Below, piece after piece: positions 1 through 5,899 of a stretch of 14,579 nt of DNA (the first letter of the stretch is position 1; every line of letters starts with the position of its first letter). Location: contig CAZTMX010000064.1 in assembly GCA_964614855.1 (NCBI GenBank), positions 1-14,579 of the forward strand, read 5' to 3'. Below the pieces are notes generated by a model. It ran no database searches. It was not told the origin of the DNA and worked only from the letters and a program-made list of their open reading frames with translations. This DNA is from CAWJHE01 sp964614855. Lineage in GTDB: Bacteria; Chloroflexota; Anaerolineae; Anaerolineales; UBA4823. Position numbers and translations under genes: made by a program.

Positions 1-539
1 AATGCCACGGCTTTCTGAACAACCTGGTGCATGTCTTCTTCGATCTCTCGACGGGTGAAAAGCAGCGAATCCACCACAGGAATATGGTTTGCACGCATCA
101 CATCTTTGAACAGGCTCTTATCCATACCAACAGCAGAGCCCAAAACCCCTGCACCTACATAAGCGATATTCGCCAGCTCGAAAAATCCTTGCAGTGTGCC
201 ATCTTCTCCAAAAGTGCCGTGCAAGATCGGAAAAACCACATCTAAATTCGTCAGGAGCGAGAGGAATTCCGTACCCTGGTCTTTGCGAAGGGTAAACAAA
301 CCCGGTCTTGTCGGATCAGGTAAAATTGTGGCGGGCGTCAGCGCAGAGATATCCTCTCGCTCCAACGCCGGCAAAACATCCTCGCCGACCAGCCATTCAC
401 CCAGGTGTGTAATCCCAATCTGTGTCACCTGGTATTTATCGGGATTAATTGCCGACAGCACTGAGCGCGCCGAAAGCAGCGAGACTTCATGCTCGCCTGA
501 ACAGCCGCCAAATAAAACACCCAACCGGATCTTATCCAT
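1..539 (-). CDS. ddl: D-alanine--D-alanine ligase, N-terminal part (runs off the left edge)
   Basis: ATP-grasp enzyme that joins two D-alanines in the cytoplasm, supplying the dipeptide that MurF adds to the peptidoglycan precursor. The first 179 residues are visible. They contain the N-terminal signature F-G-G-C-S-G-E-H-E-V-S (residues 10-20), including the conserved Glu16. They also contain H-G-T-F-G-E-D-G-T-L-Q-G (107-118) and G-A-G-V-L-G-S-A-V-G-M-D-K (129-141), which opens the ATP-grasp domain. The family is usually 300-370 residues, so about half is missing beyond position 1. The ATG at 539 overlaps the murB stop by 8 bp (ATGGATAA), which suggests translational coupling. The Shine-Dalgarno is weak. 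Nothing in the visible part looks broken. The assignment is secure; which Ddl subtype (A or B) cannot be told. Confidence 0.95.
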   Translation of the reverse strand, partial: MDKIRLGVLFGGCSGEHEVSLLSARSVLSAINPDKYQVTQIGITHLGEWLVGEDVLPALEREDISALTPATILPDPTRPGLFTLRKDQGTEFLSLLTNLDVVFPILHGTFGEDGTLQGFFELANIAYVGAGVLGSAVGMDKSLFKDVMRANHIPVVDSLLFTRREIEEDMHQVVQKAVA

Positions 540-2907
540 TCACGCTACCCCGCTGCCATTCTCCAACCAGCTCAATTTCCAGTTCCAGCAGCACACCGAA
601 CTCTTGCGCCACCTCTTTCCGAGCATGCTGGACCAATGCAAAGACATCTGCTGCATTGGCGCGCCCGTGATTAACGAAAAAGTTGGCATGCACAGGACTG
701 ATCTCTGCAGAACCCATTCTTGTCCCTTTTAACCCGGCAACCTCAATCAAACGCCCTGCATAATCACCAGGAGGGTTTTTGAACATAGAACCCATACTGG
801 CGCCGGGAGGCTGGGTGCGCTTGCGGTAAGCCGCCAGATCCTCCATCTTTTTGATCACTTCTTCAGCCTCAGCCGTCTGAAGTTGCAGCAGTGCAGCCAG
901 CACAACTGCTTTCCCGGGTTGTGTTTTGAGCACACTGCTGCGATAGGCATATTCAAATTGCGGTACACGCCATTCTTCTCGAGTCCACTTGTCACCCAGC
1001 TTGCCTTCATTACGATGCAAGATTTCTGCCATCTGCAGGTTTCCAGCCATATCTCCACCGTGAGCGCCAGCGTTTCCAACAACCGCGCCCCCTACTGTCC
1101 CCGGGATGCCTGCTGCCCATTCCAGTCCAGATAGGCCGCGCCTGGCTGCCTGGCGGGCTACCACACCGAAGTTTGCGCCGCTCTCAGCCCAAACCGTTGG
1201 CGGTTCCCCTTGCTGGTTAAAACGCACCTTGCGGGCTCTATTAAGCACCACCAGCCCGCGCACCCCGGTGTCACTCACCAGGACATTTGAGCCGCCGCCC
1301 AAGATCACCAGGGGCAAATCATGCTGCCAGCACAACCCGACCGCTTGCACAAGTTCTTCCGCAGTATCTACCTGTAAGAAAAGGTCCGCCGGACCGCCTA
1401 AACGCGCCGAAGTATAACGCGCCAGCCCGACATTTGTTTGCAGGCGATTGCCAAATACTTCTTTCAGCGGTTGGTACATATCTAGGGTCCGCATCGGCAT
1501 GCTTGTCTTATGTTTCCTTTGTTCAAAACTGCTCAGCAAGCGATCGCCAATCTGATTGGCATCCCCTGCCGAAAGCAGGATCAGCACATCGCCAGGGATC
1601 AAGTCTGCTTCCAATTGTTCGACAGCCTTGTCCAGCGTGGCTGCATAGGAGACAGATTTGCCAGCCATGTTTTGCTGCAAAACCAGTGCCCGCACCACAT
1701 CACGAGCCGAGAAACCATCTTGCGGAACCGCCTCACGAGCAGCGTAAATTTCTGTAACCGTGACCCTGTCTGCATCAGCAAAAGCTGCGCAGAAATCACC
1801 GAATAGGGTGCGGGTGCGAGAAAAAGTATGCGGCTGCCAGACTGCCCACAACCGGCGTTGACCGTACCTGGCGCGCGCCGCAGCCAGGGTGGCGCGAATT
1901 TCCGTCGGGTGGTGGGCGTAATCGTCGATCAACGTTACACCACCGGCTTCCCCACGCACTTCAAACCGCCTGCCAGCGCCGAAAAACTCCCCTAGAATAT
2001 CCGCCGTTAGCTGCCAGGGCAGCCCTAATTCTCCCGCCACCACCAGGGACGCCAGGGCATTGCGCACATTATGCAACCCAGGTACACGCAGGACAACCTG
2101 CGCCAGTTGATTGCCATCCCGATCACACATAATAAAGCTGTACCCACCCCGATCATTTGGCCGCACAGCCTGTGCCTGGAAATCCACACCTTCTCCATCC
2201 AACCCGTAAAGCAAAACCTTACGGCCGGCGTCCAGCGCACTGCTCCCCAGAGCCAACGAGCCAGCGTCATCTGCGCAAGCGATTAACACCCCACCAGGCA
2301 ATACCTGGCGGCTGAAGGCTTCGAAAGCCTTGTGGAAATCCTGCGGTGTTGGGAAACAATCCGGGTGATCATGCTCAATATTTGTCACTACAGCGACCTG
2401 GGGGTGCAACCCCAGGAACATACGGTCATATTCATCCGCTTCAATTACAAAATAATCACTGCTTCCTGCATGCGCATTGGCATCCAGGTTGAGGGATGTA
2501 CCTCCGATGATGTAGGATGGATCCAGACCGGTCTCCTGCATCACCCAGGCAATCATCGCAGTGGTAGTCGTTTTTCCGTGCGTGCCAGCTACAGCAATCG
2601 TCCGGTAACCCGCCAGGAATTGAGGCAGGTAATCCGAACGTTTCAAAACCGGGATCCCGGCTGTGCGCGCGGCAACGACTTCAACATTGTCATCGGACAC
2701 GGCAGATGAGCGCAGGACCACATCTGCGCCTTCTATATTTTCTGCGCGGTGACCCAGGGCTATCTGCGCACCTGCCTTTTCCAGACGCTGTAAAGCGGGA
2801 GAGGATTGTCGATCTGAACCGGAAACAGCAAACCCGCGCTGCAATAAAACCAGCGCGATTGCTGATAATCCAGTCCCTCCAATCCCGATAAAATGAACAT
2901 GCGTCAT
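532..2907 (-). CDS. murC-murB: Fused MurC-MurB: UDP-MurNAc--L-alanine ligase and UDP-enolpyruvoyl-GlcNAc reductase
   Basis: One 791-residue reading frame carries two complete cytoplasmic enzymes. Residues 1 to about 458 are MurC, which adds L-Ala to UDP-MurNAc: G-I-G-G at 8-11, P-loop A-G-T-H-G-K-T-T at 107-114, A-D-E-Y at 157-160, N-I-E-H-D-H at 176-181, H-N-V-R-N at 279-283, and D-D-Y-A-H-H-P-T-E-I at 328-337. Residues about 472-791 are MurB, the FAD/NADPH reductase of the preceding step: G-G-G-S-N-V-L at 537-543, G-I-P-G-T-V-G-G-A at 600-608, and G-S-M-F-K-N-P at 706-712, whose Ser707 matches the family acid catalyst. Glu777 matches the C-terminal catalytic Glu. It looks like type II MurB (short form). 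The linker (about 459-478) is basic and contains Met470 and Met472. Fusions of these two activities are known in some other bacteria. The start at 2907 directly precedes the nucleotide-binding strand; GGAG lies 13 nt upstream. The ddl gene overlaps the 3' end. Confidence 0.96.
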   Translation of the reverse strand: MTHVHFIGIGGTGLSAIALVLLQRGFAVSGSDRQSSPALQRLEKAGAQIALGHRAENIEGADVVLRSSAVSDDNVEVVAARTAGIPVLKRSDYLPQFLAGYRTIAVAGTHGKTTTTAMIAWVMQETGLDPSYIIGGTSLNLDANAHAGSSDYFVIEADEYDRMFLGLHPQVAVVTNIEHDHPDCFPTPQDFHKAFEAFSRQVLPGGVLIACADDAGSLALGSSALDAGRKVLLYGLDGEGVDFQAQAVRPNDRGGYSFIMCDRDGNQLAQVVLRVPGLHNVRNALASLVVAGELGLPWQLTADILGEFFGAGRRFEVRGEAGGVTLIDDYAHHPTEIRATLAAARARYGQRRLWAVWQPHTFSRTRTLFGDFCAAFADADRVTVTEIYAAREAVPQDGFSARDVVRALVLQQNMAGKSVSYAATLDKAVEQLEADLIPGDVLILLSAGDANQIGDRLLSSFEQRKHKTSMPMRTLDMYQPLKEVFGNRLQTNVGLARYTSARLGGPADLFLQVDTAEELVQAVGLCWQHDLPLVILGGGSNVLVSDTGVRGLVVLNRARKVRFNQQGEPPTVWAESGANFGVVARQAARRGLSGLEWAAGIPGTVGGAVVGNAGAHGGDMAGNLQMAEILHRNEGKLGDKWTREEWRVPQFEYAYRSSVLKTQPGKAVVLAALLQLQTAEAEEVIKKMEDLAAYRKRTQPPGASMGSMFKNPPGDYAGRLIEVAGLKGTRMGSAEISPVHANFFVNHGRANAADVFALVQHARKEVAQEFGVLLELEIELVGEWQRGSVNG
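1494..1524 (-). promoter_or_regulatory. Possible relic or internal ribosome-binding site at the MurC-MurB linker
   Basis: In the linker between the two enzyme domains the minus strand reads AAAGGAAAC, followed by ATG at 1500 (Met470) and ATG at 1494 (Met472), all in the fused frame. The AAAGGA is about 14-15 nt upstream of the first ATG, further than usual. This looks like the remains of the separate murB start and could allow some free MurB to be made. It is inferred from sequence only. Confidence 0.3.
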
Positions 2908-2934
2908 AGGTTTACCGATTCTCCAAAAACATCC

Positions 2935-3480
2935 TTAGACCAATACCACAATCACAAAAATGAAGGCCAGCACCACAGCCACATAGATATTCGGCGAGCC
3001 GGCTTTTGCCAGCCAGGCTTGCGGCAGCATATCCAGCAGATTTTGTGCGGTCTCACCCAATGGCACATTATTATTCGGAGGGATCACATACTTCGACAAC
3101 CCGGCATAACCTGCTGCATCCAGGTAATACCACAAGGAGCCCACGATAAAATAGCCGCTGATGGCGCCAAATACGAGGCCCAGGAGGACATCCGAAATGC
3201 GCTCTTTCTTGGTCGCATCGCCGATGCGGGAAAACTTTGGCGATTGGTACCCGAAAAAGACCACCACTGCCACGATAACGATCCGCATCCAAAATTGCAG
3301 AGAAGCATTGCTCTTCAGGATCTCCCGCACACCGGGCATCAAGTTCTCCAGCACAGAAATAAACGCCAGGGCCAGGATGGTGCTGAAGATGACCATCAGT
3401 TCTCTCGCCCAACCGCGCATCGACCCCATAATGGCGAACAAAATCAAGAAAATGTAGAAAATCACCACCATACTGATCAT
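2935..3480 (-). CDS. CvpA-like integral membrane protein
   Basis: A 181-residue very hydrophobic protein with four or five predicted membrane segments (roughly 4-19, 26-44, 63-79, 97-119 and 165-181). The stretch M-G-S-M-R-G-W-A-R-E (18-27) after the first segment resembles the G-x-x-R-G motif of the CvpA (colicin V production) family, so I assign it there with moderate confidence. CvpA proteins have been linked to envelope maintenance and division, but their biochemical role is unsettled. Starts are ATG at 3480 or, two codons later, 3471; GGGAA about 10 nt upstream of 3480, within the end of murG, supports the first. It sits 3 bp after murG and 27 bp before murC-murB, inside the operon. This suggests a job linked to lipid II synthesis or septal envelope. 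The C-terminus is a membrane segment with no tail. Confidence 0.72.
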   Translation of the reverse strand: MISMVVIFYIFLILFAIMGSMRGWARELMVIFSTILALAFISVLENLMPGVREILKSNASLQFWMRIVIVAVVVFFGYQSPKFSRIGDATKKERISDVLLGLVFGAISGYFIVGSLWYYLDAAGYAGLSKYVIPPNNNVPLGETAQNLLDMLPQAWLAKAGSPNIYVAVVLAFIFVIVVLV

Positions 3481-3483
3481 GGC

Positions 3484-4644
3484 TTATTTCCCTTCCCTGG
3501 CGTAGACCAGGCTGTAGAGCGCCTGTCCAATGGAACGGGCAGCCTGGGGTTGCGCCAGGGTTTGCATCGCATTGCGCATTTTCTCCCGCGCTGCTGCATC
3601 ACCCATCAAACGGCGTACCGTGGTCAACAGGCCATTTTGAAGGTCGGAGTCGGCAAGAATTTCGGCCGCGCCGCGTTCCACCAGGTACTGCGCGTTCACC
3701 TGCTGGTAACGCCAGGCATGTGGATAAGGGACCAACACAGCCGGTAAGCCAAAAAGCGGGAATTCACCCAGGGTTGAAGCGCCGGCACGCGCCAAAACAA
3801 GATCGGCTGCGGTGAGCGCCGCGCCCATTTCTTCATGCAAATAGGGAAAGACCTTGTAACGCGCCAGGCGCTCAGCAGGGATTTCTTGCCGCATTTTTAC
3901 AAGCTTATCCTGTGCTTCTGGCCAATCCAGCTTACCGGTCACATGTACAACCTGCATGTCTTTCAGTAATTCAGGTACACAGGCCAGCAAAGCCCGGTTG
4001 ATCGAGCGCGCCCCACTGCTCCCACCGAAAACCAATAACGTGGGCAAATCCGCAGCCAGACCCAGTGCCTGACGTGCACGATCCAGGTCCCATTTTTTCA
4101 AATCAGCCCGGGTTGGATACCCTGTGACAATCGTCCTGGCTTTGGACGAGAAGAATTGGCGAGAGGCTTCTGCAGTTAGCAAAATCCGGTCGGCGAACCA
4201 GGCCAGGGCTTTCAAAGCCAGCCCAGGTTCGATATCCGGCACATACAGTGCCATGGGAATACGGCGACCAGCCAGGGCCATGGGCGCTGCGACATAGCCA
4301 CCGGTAAAGAACAGAATATCCGGTTGGAATGCACGCAAGATCTGGCGGGATTTTTGAACCCCGCGCACCAATTGCAGCAGGTTGCGCGGTAAAGCACGCA
4401 GCCCTACGCCGTGTAAGCCTGCTGCCGGGATAGCTTCATAGGTCAATCCAGCACGTTTCACCAAATCCTGCTCCATACCGCCGACACTACCTACCCACAG
4501 CACAGAGATTTCACCCGCGCCTTCATACTCGGGTCCTACCCATGCCTGGCGACCGGTTATGCCTTCATCTTCGAGGGCTTGCAGTACGGCGAGCGCTGGA
4601 TACACGCCGCCCCCCGTCCCGCCTGCGCAAACTAACAACCGCAT
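3484..4644 (-). CDS. murG: MurG-type lipid II GlcNAc transferase with atypical active-site motifs
   Basis: Peripheral membrane GT-B glycosyltransferase (386 residues) that adds GlcNAc to lipid I to give lipid II. Recognisable motifs are G-G-T-G-G (8-12), G-G-M-E-Q-D-L-V (55-62), G-G-Y-V-A-A-P (115-121), G-G-S-S-G-A (207-212), G-A-S-T-L-G-E (288-294, with the donor-binding Glu294), and P-H-A-W-R-Y-Q-Q-V-N-A (308-318). Two departures stand out. The His that normally follows G-G-T-G-G is Gly13, and the usual H-E-Q-N is replaced by P-D-I-E-P-G (136-141). About 18 extra residues (29-47) precede the W-V-G strand. ATG at 4644 is chosen because it directly precedes the Rossmann strand and has AAGGGG 9 nt upstream; an in-frame ATG at 4695 would add 17 basic residues. 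It overlaps the ftsW 3' end by 80 bp. Its place between ftsW and murC is the standard one, so MurG remains the best call. Confidence 0.92.
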   Translation of the reverse strand: MRLLVCAGGTGGGVYPALAVLQALEDEGITGRQAWVGPEYEGAGEISVLWVGSVGGMEQDLVKRAGLTYEAIPAAGLHGVGLRALPRNLLQLVRGVQKSRQILRAFQPDILFFTGGYVAAPMALAGRRIPMALYVPDIEPGLALKALAWFADRILLTAEASRQFFSSKARTIVTGYPTRADLKKWDLDRARQALGLAADLPTLLVFGGSSGARSINRALLACVPELLKDMQVVHVTGKLDWPEAQDKLVKMRQEIPAERLARYKVFPYLHEEMGAALTAADLVLARAGASTLGEFPLFGLPAVLVPYPHAWRYQQVNAQYLVERGAAEILADSDLQNGLLTTVRRLMGDAAAREKMRNAMQTLAQPQAARSIGQALYSLVYAREGK

Positions 4645-5899
4645 CGAAGAAAGCCCCTTTCTCTTCTTTTTGCTCAATCGATGATCGAGCCACATTCATG
4701 ACCACACCCATTGCCGCCAGGGTCGTGACCAGGTTGGAGCCGCCCGAACTGACAAACGGAAGAGCATTGCCAGCCACAGGCAGCAAATTAACCATAACTG
4801 CCATGTTAATGAAAGCTTCAATCGCAATCCAAAGCGTCATCCCACCCGCGAGCAAAGCACCTAATTGATCCGGTGCATTTCTGGCGATACGAATGCCGCG
4901 CCACAATAAAAGGGTAAATAACAGCACTAACAAGAACGACCCCACCACACCAGTCTCAGCGCCAACTACTGCAAAAATACTATCCGTATGGGGCACCTGC
5001 AGACCAATCAGCTTTGTCTGAGAATTGCCGATCCCCACTCCTAACCAGCCGCCCTCCACAAAAGCACCGAAGGAACGCACCACCTGGTCGGTTGCATTGA
5101 TCGGGCTTTCCAGACCGGCGAGGTAATCCTGTAAGCGTGACAGGCCTTTTCCGGTAAAGCGGACAATCAAGTAGCCGACAAATAATGAAAAGGAGATCAA
5201 AACACCAATGTGGCGCATATTCCCACCGGCGATGAAGAACATGATCACACCCAGGATGAAAATCGTCACCACGGCGCTGAAGTCCGGTTGGATGGCAATC
5301 AAACCCGCCACCAGACCCAGGATCACTCCCAGGGGAGCCAGGCCAAAACTGATCGAGCGAAGCTGGTCGCCTTTGGCGGTTAGCCACACCGAAAGGTAGA
5401 CAACGGTCACCAGCTTTGCCAGTTCTGAAGGCTGTCCAGATCCACCAAATAACGTACGGATGGCGCCGTTGCGGATTTCATCAACAAAGAACACGGCAAC
5501 CAACAGGATCAAGGTAACCCCAAGCGCGGGCAACGCCACCTTTTGAAAATGATGGTAATCGATAAAGAACATGACGATCATAGCCACCACGCCAAGCGCT
5601 AACCAGAGCAGCTGGCGGAAGAAGATCGTCCCCGGGTGATCGTAATACCAATAGGAGTAATCGTAACTGGCGGAAGCCAGGATAATTAATCCAAAAATCA
5701 CCAGCGAGATCAGGATGAGTAACAACGGTACATCCACCCTGAGCCAGGCAGTACGGCGCTTTGAAACCACGCGCGCATGAGCGCTGGTAGCAGACTTTCC
5801 GCTCAAATTATCGAGCAGGTTTTGCAGCCAACTGCCTTCTGTCCTGACGCTGCGTTTTGTCCTGTTTACGGCAGGTCCTTCACCCACTGTGCGAAACAT
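4565..5899 (-). CDS. ftsW: FtsW, septal lipid II polymerase (SEDS glycosyltransferase)
   Basis: SEDS-family membrane protein (444 residues, about ten membrane segments) that polymerises lipid II at the division septum together with FtsI. It carries A-S-A-S (75-78), Q-P-S-E-L-A-K (156-162), Q-P-D-F-S-A (204-209), and G-G-W-L-G-V-G-I-G-N-S (283-293). It also carries H-T-D-S-I-F (304-309), whose Asp306 matches the essential Asp, and P-F-V-S-S-G-G-S (381-388). A long, basic cytoplasmic N-terminus of about 55 residues precedes the first membrane segment. The start at 5899 is well supported by GAGGAG at 5913-5908, 8 nt upstream. The gene overlaps the murD 3' end by 34 bp and murG by 80 bp. The last 26 residues (from Asp419) are encoded over the murG start and form an Arg/Ser-rich tail, probably dictated by the murG frame. 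FtsW is favoured over RodA because of its place between murD and murG. Confidence 0.95.
   Translation of the reverse strand: MFRTVGEGPAVNRTKRSVRTEGSWLQNLLDNLSGKSATSAHARVVSKRRTAWLRVDVPLLLILISLVIFGLIILASASYDYSYWYYDHPGTIFFRQLLWLALGVVAMIVMFFIDYHHFQKVALPALGVTLILLVAVFFVDEIRNGAIRTLFGGSGQPSELAKLVTVVYLSVWLTAKGDQLRSISFGLAPLGVILGLVAGLIAIQPDFSAVVTIFILGVIMFFIAGGNMRHIGVLISFSLFVGYLIVRFTGKGLSRLQDYLAGLESPINATDQVVRSFGAFVEGGWLGVGIGNSQTKLIGLQVPHTDSIFAVVGAETGVVGSFLLVLLFTLLLWRGIRIARNAPDQLGALLAGGMTLWIAIEAFINMAVMVNLLPVAGNALPFVSSGGSNLVTTLAAMGVVMNVARSSIEQKEEKGAFFDAVVSLRRRDGGRRVSSARRTASPRR
4645..4666 (-). promoter_or_regulatory. Hairpin enclosing the murG Shine-Dalgarno, inside ftsW
   Basis: Just before the murG ATG the minus strand reads AGAAAG-GGG-CTTTCT (4662-4648): a perfect 6-bp stem with a 3-nt loop, extendable by GAA/TTC (4666-4664 with 4647-4645) across a 2-nt bulge. 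The AAGGGG ribosome-binding site occupies the stem and loop. The site lies within translated ftsW codons, so ribosomes finishing ftsW would open it. This would be a simple device for coupling murG translation to ftsW. The structure is seen by base pairing; the function is inferred. Confidence 0.4.

Noticed and set aside
196..732. 178-codon plus-strand frame over ddl and the murB end
   Set aside because: Ddl is the real gene here (three family signatures on the minus strand); the plus frame is Ser/Pro-rich and low in meaning.
2935..3480. Colicin or bacteriocin gene suggested by the CvpA name
   Set aside because: CvpA is a chromosomal membrane protein, not a toxin; there is no immunity, export or leader gene nearby.
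2893..3747. 284-codon plus-strand open frame across the CvpA-like gene and murG end
   Set aside because: His/Gln-rich translation with no recognisable motif. It lies antisense to convincing minus-strand genes and has no good ribosome-binding site; a shadow frame.
4645..4695. Longer murG start (ATG 4695)
   Set aside because: It would add a basic 17-residue leader from inside ftsW. ATG 4644 has a good SD and begins at the Rossmann strand.
4565..5899. RodA instead of FtsW
   Set aside because: The sequence alone cannot fully separate the two, but the place between murD and murG, with ftsI in the same operon, strongly favours FtsW.
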